The translations under genes and the position numbers were made by a program. Source: Chloroflexaceae bacterium (GTDB taxonomy: Bacteria > Chloroflexota > Chloroflexia > Chloroflexales > Chloroflexaceae). From it: 64,000 nt of DNA. The notes under the pieces were generated by a model. It had not been told where the DNA came from. It saw only the letters and a list, made by a program, of their open reading frames with translations, and did no database searches. Below, piece by piece: positions 19,619-29,086 of this stretch (positions within the stretch are counted from its first letter, which is position 1; every line of letters starts with the position of its first letter). The stretch spans positions 17,023-81,022 of the forward strand of contig JANQID010000140.1 in the NCBI GenBank assembly GCA_028282325.1, written 5' to 3'.

Positions 19619-21442
19619 TTAATGCGAACTATGAATAACCATCGGCAAATACACCGTACTCTGGCTTTGCGCTGAGACGTAAGGTGATACATTCCCGGCT
19701 ACGTCGCGGAAACGGACGCGCACATCGTCAACTTCACCGTTCAGATCAATCCGAGATGTATAATCTTGCCATGTGCTCGCCTGCCCATCGATCTCCAGTT
19801 CTAGTCCGTCAACGCCGCTGCCCTGATCATCGCTTGCAGAGAGAATAACCTGTTTTGGCTCGCCGTCCTGGAGTAGTGCCTCACCTGTAGGCGCTTGTGT
19901 GTCGAGAAGAACCGATTGTCTGTATGCCCTCGATTCAAGGCCGTTGGCATCGCGGAAACGGACATAGAATGTATAGGCTCCATCCTCGTTAGAAGGCAGC
20001 GAGAAGGATGTTGAGGTTGCGAGTGACATCCAGGAAGTTGCGTCGGTGAATAACGGATCATAGCCAATCTGGACGGCCTGAGTATCTGCGGGCGCTGTAT
20101 ATTCAATATCAACCTGTTGCGATTTAACAGCATCTGGTGCGCTAATGGCATAATTGGGCTGTACGCCTACACCGCTGACGTTAACGGTGATCCGGCTCAG
20201 ATCTGATAGATCTGATGTTGCGCCGACCGAGTTGACCGCGCGCAGTTCAATGACGTGCGTCCCATCGTAGAGCGGCGGTATGATGGAGAATTCCTCATCG
20301 GTATCATCAAAGGCTCCATCAGTCGGGATGGTAGGATGCCACGAACCATTATTTACTCGATATTCAATGCGGGTAATGGCATTGAGTGACACAACCTTCT
20401 GGGCTGGCGACGGATAGCCTGCATCGCTGCTGGAGCCGCGAATTTCTGGCCGCTGCCCGGAAGATTGCACCTGCGCCGAGGATTTAATTGTCAGCTCTGG
20501 TGTTGTATCGAGCGGATCGATAATGCCGTCGTTGTCACTATCGCGGTATCCGATCTGGGCGAGTGCCGAAGGGTCAACCGAGCCGTTGCGGAAAGAGTTG
20601 AGCACTTCGCGCATAATGCTAGGCAGGTTCATTGGACAATCGCCGTATTCGCTGTTGCTGGTTGGCGTGTACAAATAGCCGCTCTGTCGATTGCACGAGA
20701 CGCGCGCCGCGCTATATTGGTCAAGCGCGCCAAAAGTGTGCCCCAACTCATGAGAAATAACCGGGCCAAGATTGTTCATGCCGTAGGCCCCTACGTCTGA
20801 TGTGAGCACCATAAAGGGCCCGTTAATATAGGCGTAGGCGAAGCGATTATCGGTAAATCGGCCATCGCTATCGTTTGCGCTGTTTACGATAAAGATCGTT
20901 GTCGCCCAGTCGCTGTTTTTCTGGTCGCGCAGATCGAATGTCGCATTGTAGGCGCGGGTGAAGTAGCTGCCGCTATATCCCAGGCTGCCCAATGTATCGG
21001 CGATCCACAGATTCTCATCTCTCCAGCCATGGTTAACTGGCTCATAGGCTGTCGGCAGAACCTGAGTCTCCACGGTGAAGCTCAATTGAGCGAGGGGCAA
21101 TCGATCAACCCACCAGTTCAGTCCGGCTTCGACCTGTTGTTCCACTGCATCGATCTGGGCTTCTGTCCAGTCTTCAGTCGAAGGCTCGGCGCTGCCGTTG
21201 CTTTCTGGCAACACCAGACGTACGGCGACATTCCCGGCCATAAACTGGCTGGGCCCGGCTGAAGCGCTCTGCGATGATGCGAGATTGGCTGGCGGCGGCG
21301 GCGGAATAAGCGCATCTTCTAGCGGCGGTTCAAGATCGCCTGAGGATGCGGTGAAGCTGGTTGCGCTTGCAGTGTTGATATAAAGCAGCGCAACTAACAG
21401 GATGATAAGCAAAGATGTAATGGTGCGATGTTGCGTTTGCAT
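19619..21442 (-). CDS. Secreted zinc metalloprotease-like protein with Ig-type domains
   Basis: An N-terminal signal peptide (hydrophobic LLIILLVALLYI then ASA) exports this ~607-residue protein. A metalloprotease motif, ISHELGHTFGALDQY, fits the HExxHxxGxxD zinc signature, with the Glu as general base. Further on, RDSDNDGIIDPLDTTPE resembles a calcium-binding thrombospondin type-3 segment. It is followed by two or three beta-rich Ig/fibronectin-like domains, including one with DGAYTFYVRFRDANGL, up to the C terminus. It is probably an extracellular protease or adhesin. I placed the start at the ATG just before the signal peptide; an ATG 18 codons upstream adds a His-rich tail. No close family name can be given. 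Confidence 0.8.
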   Translation of the reverse strand: MQTQHRTITSLLIILLVALLYINTASATSFTASSGDLEPPLEDALIPPPPPANLASSQSASAGPSQFMAGNVAVRLVLPESNGSAEPSTEDWTEAQIDAVEQQVEAGLNWWVDRLPLAQLSFTVETQVLPTAYEPVNHGWRDENLWIADTLGSLGYSGSYFTRAYNATFDLRDQKNSDWATTIFIVNSANDSDGRFTDNRFAYAYINGPFMVLTSDVGAYGMNNLGPVISHELGHTFGALDQYSAARVSCNRQSGYLYTPTSNSEYGDCPMNLPSIMREVLNSFRNGSVDPSALAQIGYRDSDNDGIIDPLDTTPELTIKSSAQVQSSGQRPEIRGSSSDAGYPSPAQKVVSLNAITRIEYRVNNGSWHPTIPTDGAFDDTDEEFSIIPPLYDGTHVIELRAVNSVGATSDLSDLSRITVNVSGVGVQPNYAISAPDAVKSQQVDIEYTAPADTQAVQIGYDPLFTDATSWMSLATSTSFSLPSNEDGAYTFYVRFRDANGLESRAYRQSVLLDTQAPTGEALLQDGEPKQVILSASDDQGSGVDGLELEIDGQASTWQDYTSRIDLNGEVDDVRVRFRDVAGNVSPYVSAQSQSTVYLPMVIHSSH

Positions 21443-22014
21443 TGCTGTTCCCGTAGTGTGATGGTGATAAGGATGTTTGGAAAAGCTTGAATGCATTGAG
21501 TTGATTGTTCAAGCAGTATGCGGCCAGAGGATTGATGATATCCGCTGATCCGATTTGTCAGAGTGCGTGGAGGATCACAGTGTTCTATCCTCGCGTAGTC
21601 TAAGGATACCCTGGCGACGGTCTAAAAAGAAGAGAGATGTTAGTCCCTTCGCTACAGCCCTGTTAGACTAAGTAAGAGTTCGCTAGAAATAGGTGCAGAG
21701 TACTAATAATTGGCAAATATGTCCGGATAGGCGTTTTGTTGATGAAAAAGCATGCGGCGTTCGCACGTATCAAGACAGCTGATTTATCAAACCGACATAC
21801 GATTCAATGGTGAAGCTGTCTGACGTGAAGATGGCCTAGGTTGCAGATCTGCTGCCGTTCGCAGCCTGCCCTGAGTCTGCTGAATGGGTCGTCACCAGGC
21901 TTATGCTGATGCTCTCGGCAGTGTGGTATCGCCGATTCTCGGTTATCATAGCTGCGTGGTGCCGTTCATCGCTCGTCATTCGTCACTCGCTACTCAATAC
22001 TCGCCTACGGAGGA
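21443..22014. other. Long intergenic region between divergent genes
   Basis: About 570 bases separate the divergently oriented metalloprotease and the Tat-exported protein. It presumably holds both promoters. A CTGCCCTGAGTCTGCTGAA segment near 21870 resembles pieces of dispersed intergenic repeats. The right end carries a good ribosome-binding site (GGAGGA) for the gene at 22015. I see no coding sequence or structured RNA I can name. Confidence 0.4.
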
Positions 22015-22737
22015 ATGATGATCTCACGCCGCCGCCTGTTGCACGCTACGTTCGCCGTACTGCTCGCCGCCGGAGGAAGCGCGCTGGCCCGCGCGATCAC
22101 GCCCCGCGCCGACTATCGCATCTGGCTGCCGCTTGTTGTTGCGCCCGCCTCGCCCAACGACACGCCGATCATCGGCCCGCCGTCGGGGAGCGCCGCACAA
22201 GCCTGCGCCTGGCTGACCGCCCTCGCCGACGCCTCGTACACCGACGCGGCGATTACCGAAATCGTCAGCGCCTACCAGAGCCATGGCAACACGGTCGGCA
22301 TCGACTGGTTTCTGGCCATCGCCCAATGTGCCCACGAAACTGGCAATCTGACCTCGTGGTGGTCGCTGCGCCCGCGCCGCAACCCCGCCGGGCTGGGCGT
22401 GACCGGGTGCGTACAAGAGGGAACGCCCGACGCGCCGCCGGTAGGTAGCTGGGCCTGGGATGGGGACGTGTGGTGCAAGGGGATCAGCTTTCCGACCTGG
22501 GCCGACCATAGCGTGCCGGCACACCTGGGCCGCCTGCTTGCCTACGCGCTGCGCGACGAGGATGCAAACGCCGCTCAGCAGGCGATGATCGCCTTCGCGC
22601 TGGCCTATCGCCCGTTGCCCGACAGCTATCGCGGCGCCGCGCCGATGATCAGCGGGCTGAACGGGCGCTGGGCGGTACCGGGGACAGACTATGGCCAGCG
22701 GATCGTCGCGCTGGCGCGAAGCATGCGCGGTGAGTGA
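22015..22737 (+). CDS. Tat-exported glucosaminidase-like cell-wall protein
   Basis: The 240-residue protein opens with a twin-arginine-type signal (SRRRLLHATFAVLLAAGG) and then a lysozyme-like region. WFLAIAQCAHETGNLTSWWS matches the catalytic-Glu segment of the mannosyl-glycoprotein endo-beta-N-acetylglucosaminidase/glucosaminidase fold. NPAGLGVTG and a later WADHSVPAHLGRLLAYA block also fit that family. It probably trims peptidoglycan or an envelope glycan outside the cell. The gene is distinctly GC-richer than the sequence to its left. GGAGGA is placed immediately upstream, and either of two adjacent ATGs could be used. Confidence 0.75.
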   Translation: MMISRRRLLHATFAVLLAAGGSALARAITPRADYRIWLPLVVAPASPNDTPIIGPPSGSAAQACAWLTALADASYTDAAITEIVSAYQSHGNTVGIDWFLAIAQCAHETGNLTSWWSLRPRRNPAGLGVTGCVQEGTPDAPPVGSWAWDGDVWCKGISFPTWADHSVPAHLGRLLAYALRDEDANAAQQAMIAFALAYRPLPDSYRGAAPMISGLNGRWAVPGTDYGQRIVALARSMRGE

Positions 22738-22803
22738 TGCGGGCGATGCGTGGTGAGTCGCACGCTCTCATTGCCCGGAGTATGGGGAAAGTTGCTTTGC
22801 CCT

Positions 22804-23595
22804 TTATGACGAACGATAAAACGCGCACACCGCACGTAGAGGGCAGCCGCTTTCGCGGTCGAGGTAGGCGTCGCGCCCGGCCTGTACGCTGTACACGCGC
22901 CGCGAGGGCGGGCCGTCGCAGCGCGGGCGGGCGAGACAATAGCGCACGCACTGCTCGTTGATCAACGCGTGGTAATCGGCGTATAACCGGCGGCGTTCGT
23001 CCGGAGGGGCATCCGTGGCCAGCTCGCGCTCGATCCGCGCGCGCACGACGGCGTACCCGGCGCGATCCCACCCGAATGCACCGTTGGTCTCTGCGGGAAC
23101 GACGCGCCCGAACAACCGGCGCGTGTAGCCATCGACCACGAAGACCGGGTGCGCGCCGGCGTAGAGCATAATCACGTCGGCGGTCTCCGCGCCGATGCGC
23201 GGCAGGGCCAGCAACTCAACGCGCAACCGCTCGGTCGGCTGATCGAGCAACGTGGCGGTATCGCCGGCATAATGTGTGTCGATGTAGGCGCCGATGGCGA
23301 TCAGACCGACGGCCTTCTGGGTATAAAACGCAACTGGGCGCAAGCGATCAGCCAGCGCCGCTTCCGCCGACCGGGCCAGCGCTCCCGGCGTCAGCAAGCC
23401 GGCGTCGCGCAACCGCAGTATCGCTCCTTCGACCGCCTCCCAGCGGGTGCGCTGCACCAGCACCGCGCCCAGCAACATCTCGAACGGCGGATCGGCGCCA
23501 AAGATCGGCCACCAGGCGCGCCGCGCGGCATCGCCATGCAGCGAGCCGAAACAATCACGCAACGTTACGTACAGGCTGTGCAAAGAACCGGGCAT
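22804..23595 (-). CDS. HhH-GPD DNA glycosylase, MagIII/endonuclease III-like, with Fe-S cluster
   Basis: This ~263-residue protein has the helix-hairpin-helix of base-excision glycosylases: LPRIGAETADVIMLYA followed by the catalytic Asp in VFVVDGYTRR. Endonuclease III has a catalytic Lys in the matching GRKTA motif; here the residue is Glu (GAETA). This fits monofunctional alkyl-base glycosylases of the MagIII type (3-methyladenine removal) rather than a lyase. Four cysteines near the C terminus (CVRYCLARPRC ... CPLRAVC) fit a [4Fe-4S] loop. I prefer the ATG at 23593-23595 because the 19 codons upstream lie within a strong terminator hairpin. Confidence 0.82.
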   Translation of the reverse strand: MPGSLHSLYVTLRDCFGSLHGDAARRAWWPIFGADPPFEMLLGAVLVQRTRWEAVEGAILRLRDAGLLTPGALARSAEAALADRLRPVAFYTQKAVGLIAIGAYIDTHYAGDTATLLDQPTERLRVELLALPRIGAETADVIMLYAGAHPVFVVDGYTRRLFGRVVPAETNGAFGWDRAGYAVVRARIERELATDAPPDERRRLYADYHALINEQCVRYCLARPRCDGPPSRRVYSVQAGRDAYLDRESGCPLRAVCAFYRSS

Positions 23596-23608
23596 AACGA
23601 GCGTTAGA

Positions 23609-23647
23609 ACAAAAGGGCCGGAGCGATGCGGATCGCTGCCGGCCCTT
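23609..23647 (-). terminator. Rho-independent terminator of glgP
   Basis: On the minus strand AAGGGCCGG and CCGGCCCTT pair (23639-23647 with 23613-23621), extended by an inner AGCGAT/ATCGCT stem, and are followed by TTTTGTTCT. It lies about 65 bases past the glycogen phosphorylase stop and just before the glycosylase start. Confidence 0.85.
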
Positions 23648-23711
23648 CGCATATGATCATACCGTCACACCGTTCACAACCTCGGCAACTCATCTGACCG
23701 GGCGCGGCATC

Positions 23712-25853
23712 CTACAACGCGTCGGCCTCAGCGGCAGCCGGCATATACAACTCACTGAGGTAATCGGTCAACATCCGTCGCATGCTAAACATCGGAGCGA
23801 TCGTCATAATCGCCTCCTTGCACACATTGATCCACTCAACCGGCACGCCGAATGCATCGCGGTTGTAATACAACGGCAATATTTCGTTCTCCAGCGTCGT
23901 GTAGAGCGATACGGCATCGTTCCAGTCCTGCTCATCCGCATTGTTATACTCGTGCTCCTCGCCGATCTTCCAGCCGTTCTTGCCGTTGAACGCTTCCGGC
24001 CACCAGCCATCAAGAATGCTCAGATTGGGCACGCCATTCAGGCTGGCTTTCTGTCCGCTGGTACCGCTGGCTTCATACGGGCGGCGCGGGGTGTTGAGCC
24101 ACAGATCGACGCCCTGGGTCAACATGCGTCCCATCGCGATGTCGTACTCCTCCAGGAAGAGAATGCGAATCGCCAGATCGGATTGCTGCGACATCTGATA
24201 GACATGCTGGATGAAATGCTTGCCGGGATCATCTTTGGGATGTGCCTTGCCCGCAAAGATGATCTGCAACGGGCGATTCGAGCTATGCAGCATCGCCTTA
24301 AGGCGGCCCATATCTTTGAACAACAACGTTGCGCGCTTATACGTGGCAAAACGCCGGGCGAACCCGATCGTGAATATATCCTCTTCCAACACTGGCCAGA
24401 CTACCGGCGGCTGTCCAAGCTTCTCGAAACGCTGGCGGGTGCGCTCGCGTGCAAAGGCGATCAGTCGATGCTTAACATTCCGCCGCACCTTCCAGAGTAC
24501 CTCAGCCGGCGTCTCGGCTAGCTTGGTCCACAATTCCGGATCGTCGAGATAATCCTCCCAATCTTCGCCCAGCACGACATTGTAGAGTTCGCGCATCTCC
24601 GGTGCGAGCCAGGAGGCCGAATGCACGCCGTTGGTGACGTGAATAATCGGCACTTCGTCCACCGACTTGCCAGGATAGAGCCATTGCCACATACCGCGAG
24701 CCACATGGCCGTGCAATTTGCTCACGCCGTTGTGGTGGTTCGACATACGCAGCGCCAGGGCCGTCATCGCAAACGTTGCGCCCCAGGACTGCTCTTGCAG
24801 CGCCAGATTCATAAACTCGTCGCGGCTGAGTCCCAACTGTCGCCAGTAGCTCCAGAAGAACTTCTCCATCAACGGCAACGGGAAAGCGTCGTTGCCGGCT
24901 GGCACTGGCGTGTGGGTGGTGAAGACGCAGCGGGCCTGCACCTCGCGCACCGCATCGGCGAACGGCTTGCCCTGGGCCACCATCTCGCGCACCAGTTCGA
25001 GGACCAGGAAAGCAGAATGCCCCTCGTTCATATGCCAGACGGTCGGCGTATAGCCCAGCTTGCGTAGCGCCCGTACGCCGCCAATGCCCAGCACGATTTC
25101 CTGTGAAACGCGCATCTCCTGGTCGCCGCCGTAGAGCCGCGCCGAAAGCTCGCGATCTTGCGGGCTATTCGGATGGATGTCCGTATCCATCAACAGCAAC
25201 TCTATGCGGCCCACCTGGAAGCGATAGACCTTGGCATAGATCGTGCGCCCCGGCAGATCCACCTCAATCACCACCTCTTTGCCATCGGGCGTGCGCGCCG
25301 GAACCGCTGGGACGTTCGCAAAGTCCAGCTTCTGATACTCGGCGAACTGCCAGCCGCTGTGGTCAAGACGCTGGCGGAAGTAACCCTGCGGATAGATGAA
25401 CCCAACTGCGACAAATGGCAAGGCCATATCGCTGGCTTCTTTCAGGTGGTCGCCCGAAAGAATGCCCAGACCGCCGGAATAAATCGGCAACGACTCATGG
25501 ATGCCGAACTCGGCGCTGAAATAGGCGATCAGTTCACCCGTCGTATCGGGATAGTGATTGGCGAACCAGGTGTCCTTCCGGGCCATGTACGCATCAAGAT
25601 CCGCCATAACCGAATCAAATCGCTTGAGATACGCCGCGTCGGATGCGGCGTCGTCGAGCTTGCGCTGGCGCACCTCGCGCAGAAAGCTCACCGGATTGTG
25701 GTACACCAACTCCCACAAATCAGGATCAACCTGGCAGTACAGATCTTGAGCTTCCGGATGCCAACTCCACCAGAGATTGTAGGCAAGATCACGTAGACGG
25801 GCGATGCGTTCAGGGATGGGGGTAAAGAGAATTTCACTCTCCAGCCGATTCAT
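23712..25853 (-). CDS. glgP: Alpha-glucan (glycogen/maltodextrin) phosphorylase
   Basis: The enzyme releases glucose-1-phosphate from alpha-1,4-glucans using pyridoxal phosphate. The 713-residue protein belongs to the shorter archaeal/bacterial phosphorylase group: NLWWSWHPEAQ near the N terminus, FSAEFGIHESLPIYSGGLGILSGDHLKEAS, TVWHMNEGHSAFLVLE, TTHTPVPAGND, HVTNGVHSASW, and the PLP-lysine region EASGTSGQKASLNGVPNLSILDGWW. It is the degradative counterpart of the GlgC pair at 37-40 kb, implying active glycogen storage. A strong terminator follows it. Confidence 0.95.
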   Translation of the reverse strand: MNRLESEILFTPIPERIARLRDLAYNLWWSWHPEAQDLYCQVDPDLWELVYHNPVSFLREVRQRKLDDAASDAAYLKRFDSVMADLDAYMARKDTWFANHYPDTTGELIAYFSAEFGIHESLPIYSGGLGILSGDHLKEASDMALPFVAVGFIYPQGYFRQRLDHSGWQFAEYQKLDFANVPAVPARTPDGKEVVIEVDLPGRTIYAKVYRFQVGRIELLLMDTDIHPNSPQDRELSARLYGGDQEMRVSQEIVLGIGGVRALRKLGYTPTVWHMNEGHSAFLVLELVREMVAQGKPFADAVREVQARCVFTTHTPVPAGNDAFPLPLMEKFFWSYWRQLGLSRDEFMNLALQEQSWGATFAMTALALRMSNHHNGVSKLHGHVARGMWQWLYPGKSVDEVPIIHVTNGVHSASWLAPEMRELYNVVLGEDWEDYLDDPELWTKLAETPAEVLWKVRRNVKHRLIAFARERTRQRFEKLGQPPVVWPVLEEDIFTIGFARRFATYKRATLLFKDMGRLKAMLHSSNRPLQIIFAGKAHPKDDPGKHFIQHVYQMSQQSDLAIRILFLEEYDIAMGRMLTQGVDLWLNTPRRPYEASGTSGQKASLNGVPNLSILDGWWPEAFNGKNGWKIGEEHEYNNADEQDWNDAVSLYTTLENEILPLYYNRDAFGVPVEWINVCKEAIMTIAPMFSMRRMLTDYLSELYMPAAAEADAL

Positions 25854-26204
25854 GCGCTCTCCTCACATCACTCTAGAGGCAACCAGATTTGCTAAATATC
25901 AGCGGCTGGCTCCAACACAGGGCGAAGCGGCGTTGCTCAAGCATGCACAATTCTTCGCCCTTCGCTGGTGTCAGTTTTTCGCAAGTGTTTCGATGTTGGT
26001 AGCATTGTACGCAAAGAGCGCTAATCTGTCTAGCGACGCGGGACTCTTCAGTGCAATTGCAAGGTTGCCGGGTTGTCCAGTGAAGGTTTATCCTTTTGAT
26101 AGAAAGCTTTGCTATGGCTTATACCGCGATAGTAACCTGCTGCCTGCTCTGTACGTCGGTGTATGATAGAATGCGTAAATTCTCAACCGCAGGCCCCGAT
26201 CACA
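25854..26204. other. Intergenic region upstream of glgP
   Basis: About 350 bases between the glgP start and the rtcB remnant, which are divergent. It should contain the glgP promoter. A TATGAT at 26162-26167 could be a -10 element towards the rtcB remnant. No gene or RNA was recognised. Confidence 0.35.
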
Positions 26205-26597
26205 ATGCAGAACATAGCCGGCGACGAGGTGACGCAGATGTATACGCTGATAAACGGCATTCCCGGATGGGGCGAACATGGTGAAAGCACGCTGACGCAG
26301 ATCGAGCGATGTGCCGACGAAGTGCATAACCACCACAACTATGCCTGGAAAGAAACCCACGCCGGCGAAATGGAAGCAGTCAAGTTGGGCGAGATCAGCC
26401 GCCAGATGATGTTGAAACGCGTACGCGCCGCCGGCGTCGAACTACGCGGCGCCGGAACCGATGAGAGCCCCCACGTCTATCGACGGCTGCGCGGCGTGTT
26501 AAACGCCCACGCGGACAGCATTCGTATTCTGCACACCCTGCGCCCGATCGGTGTAGCAATGGCCGGCGAGGATGGATACGACCCATATAAAGACTGA
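26205..26597 (+). pseudogene. rtcB: In-frame remnant of RtcB RNA ligase (two internal deletions)
   Basis: RtcB ligases (about 400-480 residues) join RNA 2',3'-cyclic phosphate and 5'-OH ends through a GMP-histidine intermediate. The ~130 codons here look like three separate stretches of one RtcB joined in frame. The first is the N-terminal GIPGWGEHGESTLTQIERCA region. The second is the mid-protein metal-binding NHHNYAWKETHAGE. The third is the C terminus from the SRQMM helix through LRGAGTDESPHVYRRL to RPIGVAMAGEDGYDPYKD. The metal/GTP core between the first and second pieces, and the VRKGATPA and HGAGR (guanylylated His) region between the second and third, are missing. Ligase activity is therefore ruled out. 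No premature stop is present, so it may be expressed. The start is uncertain (26205 or 26238). Confidence 0.7.
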
Positions 26598-26698
26598 AAC
26601 CAGGCAGCCAGGAATGCAGCGATACAAGGCTGGTGTATAATAGCGCGTGGTCTGGCACGCATATACACGTTATTGTTGCAGCAGTGTGAGCGGCATCT

Positions 26699-27610
26699 AT
26701 GCGCACAATTGGGATCATCATTCTCAACTACAACCGCGCCGACCTTCTGGCTGACTGCCTGGATTCGCTATATCGGCATCTGTCTCAAGCCGCTGTGGAA
26801 GTGTGGGTCGTCGATAACGCATCGAGCGACGACAGCGTCACGATGGTACGCCAACGCTTTCCCCAGGTGCGTCTGATCGTCAGCGATCATAACGGCGGCT
26901 TCGCGTATGGCAACAATTTGGCGCTGCGCGCGGCGCTCTGGCCGGACGATCCGACGCAGACGATCCCCGACTACGTGATGCTGCTCAACAACGATACTGT
27001 CGTGCCCGAAGGCGCTATCGACAGCCTGGTCAACTATCTGGATAATCATCATGATGTCGGTGTCGTCGGACCCAAGGTGCTGTTGCCCGACGGTTCGCTT
27101 GATCTCGCTTGTCGGCGTAGCTTCCCGACGCCCGAAGTCGCCTTCTACCGCATGCTCGGTCTCACGCGCCTGTTTCCGCGCAGCCCGCGCTTTGGGCGCT
27201 ACAACCTGACCTATCTCGACACCGATGTCGAAACCGACGTTGACTCAGTTGTCGGGGCGTGTATGTTCCTGCGTAGCAGTGTCGTCAAGGAAGTCGGTCT
27301 GCTCGACGAGCAGTTTTTTATGTACGGCGAGGATCTCGACTGGGCCTACCGGATTAAGCAATACGGCTGGCGCATCGTCTACTACCCGGCTGTACACATT
27401 CTGCACTACAAACGTGCAGCAAGCACCCGCCGCGCCATTCCATCGATTCGCGCATTTTACGAAGCGATGCGAATCTTTCATCGCAAACACTACGCCGAAA
27501 TCACGCCTGCACCGCTGAACGCCTTGATCGAATTTGGCATTACCGTGAAGGAGATGATGGCTCTTGGCCGCAATCTCATCCGCCCCCCAGCCGCGCGCCG
27601 CGTTGGTTAA
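26699..27610 (+). CDS. Family 2 glycosyltransferase (rhamnosyltransferase-like)
   Basis: The 303-residue GT-A protein begins IIILNYNRADLLADCLDSL and shows VVDNASSDDS, the NGGFAYGNN motif and a metal-binding LLNNDTVVPE region. EDLDWAYRIKQYGWRIVYYPAVHILHYK then matches the acceptor-side motif of WbbL-like rhamnosyltransferases. It should transfer a sugar from a nucleotide donor to a lipid-linked or polysaccharide acceptor at the inner face of the membrane. Its 3' end overlaps the next gene by 47 bases, so the two belong to one polysaccharide operon. A TATAAT at 26636-26641 lies ~60 bases upstream and may be its -10 box. Confidence 0.88.
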   Translation: MRTIGIIILNYNRADLLADCLDSLYRHLSQAAVEVWVVDNASSDDSVTMVRQRFPQVRLIVSDHNGGFAYGNNLALRAALWPDDPTQTIPDYVMLLNNDTVVPEGAIDSLVNYLDNHHDVGVVGPKVLLPDGSLDLACRRSFPTPEVAFYRMLGLTRLFPRSPRFGRYNLTYLDTDVETDVDSVVGACMFLRSSVVKEVGLLDEQFFMYGEDLDWAYRIKQYGWRIVYYPAVHILHYKRAASTRRAIPSIRAFYEAMRIFHRKHYAEITPAPLNALIEFGITVKEMMALGRNLIRPPAARRVG

Positions 27611-29048
27611 CAACGCCCGCACTTGTCCGATCGCCTGGCGCGCGCTGCTGCGCCTAACCCGGATTTTCGGCGATATACTCGCCGTCAACGGAGCATTTAC
27701 GGTTGTTTATCTCTGGCAAGCCGAGGATATCCGGAGCAGTGGCTTGAAGTTCCCGGCAGATTTTCAATCGACCGGCATTTTTTGGCTGCTTTTCAACCTG
27801 GTTCTGGTCAGTGCCTTTGCCTTCGCCGGTCTGTATGACGTACGGCGAGGAGCCTCACTTGTAGATGAAGCCTATAAAGTGTTCACAACGATGTCGCTTG
27901 TCACCGTGCTGGCCTTAGTGCTGAACACGATCCTGCCAGAGTTCAATCTTGCCAATATGCCCTGGACGCCAGGCGTGCTGGCGCTCGGCTGGCTTGGCTC
28001 CACCGTCGCAGCCGTGCTTGTGCGCTTTCTCTACCGTCACGTTCTGAACCAGTTGCGCCGTCGCGGTATTGACTCCCGCCGTGTGCTAATCGTCGGCGCA
28101 CGGGAACCTGGGCGCGCTGTCTGGCATATCATCCAGCGCGTCCCGGAGTCCGGCTACCGCGTCCAGGGGTTTCTCTCGGATGTCGCCGCCGTTGGCAGTA
28201 TAGTCGAAGGTCTGCCCGTGCTGGGCCGCACATCACAACTCGGTCGCGTCGTGCGTGCCACTCGCACTGACGAAGTGCTCATTGCGCTATCCGGACGATC
28301 CCGACAAGATTTGATGGAAATCGTCTCGCTGGCGGAAGACGAGTCGGTGGAAATCAAGGTCTATCCCGATACCTTTCAACTCATCACGAACAACGAGGTT
28401 TCCATCGGCGACCTCAGCGGCCTGCCCCTAGTGAGTGTCAAGAACGCGGCCCTCGATCTGCCCTGGAACCGCGCGCTTAAACGCAGCCTTGACATAATCG
28501 TGGCGTCGCTCGTTGTGCTGGCCGCTTCGCCGATAATGCTGCTTATCGCAATACTGATCAAACTTAGTTCGCCGGGCCCCGTTTTTTTTCTGCAACAACG
28601 GGTAGGTATGGACAACCGGCCATTCTGGATGGTGAAGTTTCGCACGATGCGCACCGACTCCGAGAAAATCGGGCCGGGCTGGACAACGCCCAACGATCCG
28701 CGCATCACCTGGATCGGACAATTTCTGCGCCGCACGTCGCTCGACGAATTTCCAAACTTCATCAACGTGTTGGTCGGCGAAATGAGCGTCGTTGGCCCAC
28801 GGCCTGAACAACCCCACTGGGTCGAGCAATTCCGCCAGCAGATCCCTCGCTATATGCGCCGCCACAAAGAAAAAGCCGGTATTACCGGATGGGCCCAGAT
28901 TAACGGGCTGCGCGGCGACACGAGCATCGAAGAGCGCACACGCTACGACCTGTACTACATCGAAAACTGGTCTTTACTCTTCGACATCAAAATAATCTTG
29001 CGCACCATCGTCGATCTCCTTACTGGCAAACAAGAAAACGCGTATTAA
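27564..29048 (+). CDS. Polyprenyl-phosphate sugar-1-phosphate transferase (initiating exopolysaccharide enzyme)
   Basis: The 494-residue membrane protein has four or five N-terminal membrane helices, then a soluble nucleotide-binding-like region (RRVLIVGAREPGRAVWHII). A further membrane helix precedes the bacterial sugar transferase domain: RSLDIIVASLVV, LIKLSSPGPVFFLQQRVG, FWMVKFRTMRTDSE, SVVGPRPEQPHWVEQF and GWAQINGLRGDTSIEERTRYDLYYIENWS. Enzymes of this family load the first sugar phosphate onto undecaprenyl phosphate. The TTG start at 27564 has GAAGGAG ten bases upstream, inside the preceding glycosyltransferase gene. A TTG at 27603 is an alternative. The gene is followed directly by the promoter of a candidate small RNA. 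Confidence 0.92.
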   Translation: MAAISSAPQPRAALVNNARTCPIAWRALLRLTRIFGDILAVNGAFTVVYLWQAEDIRSSGLKFPADFQSTGIFWLLFNLVLVSAFAFAGLYDVRRGASLVDEAYKVFTTMSLVTVLALVLNTILPEFNLANMPWTPGVLALGWLGSTVAAVLVRFLYRHVLNQLRRRGIDSRRVLIVGAREPGRAVWHIIQRVPESGYRVQGFLSDVAAVGSIVEGLPVLGRTSQLGRVVRATRTDEVLIALSGRSRQDLMEIVSLAEDESVEIKVYPDTFQLITNNEVSIGDLSGLPLVSVKNAALDLPWNRALKRSLDIIVASLVVLAASPIMLLIAILIKLSSPGPVFFLQQRVGMDNRPFWMVKFRTMRTDSEKIGPGWTTPNDPRITWIGQFLRRTSLDEFPNFINVLVGEMSVVGPRPEQPHWVEQFRQQIPRYMRRHKEKAGITGWAQINGLRGDTSIEERTRYDLYYIENWSLLFDIKIILRTIVDLLTGKQENAY

Positions 29049-29051
29049 AGC

Positions 29052-29080
29052 TTGACGCGCGCTTTGTTTCAGGGTATACT
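29052..29080 (+). promoter_or_regulatory. Near-consensus promoter in the 29 kb intergenic region
   Basis: TTGACG (29052-29057) and TATACT (29075-29080) are separated by 17 bases. Transcription should start near 29087. The next annotated gene is 660 bases away, and a terminator intervenes. Confidence 0.75.
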
Positions 29081-29086
29081 TCACTT

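Noticed and set aside
22649..23071. 140-codon minus-strand frame overlapping the 3' ends of two genes
   Set aside because: It is Arg/Ala/Pro-rich, spans the convergent ends of two supported genes, and has no start signal or recognisable motif.
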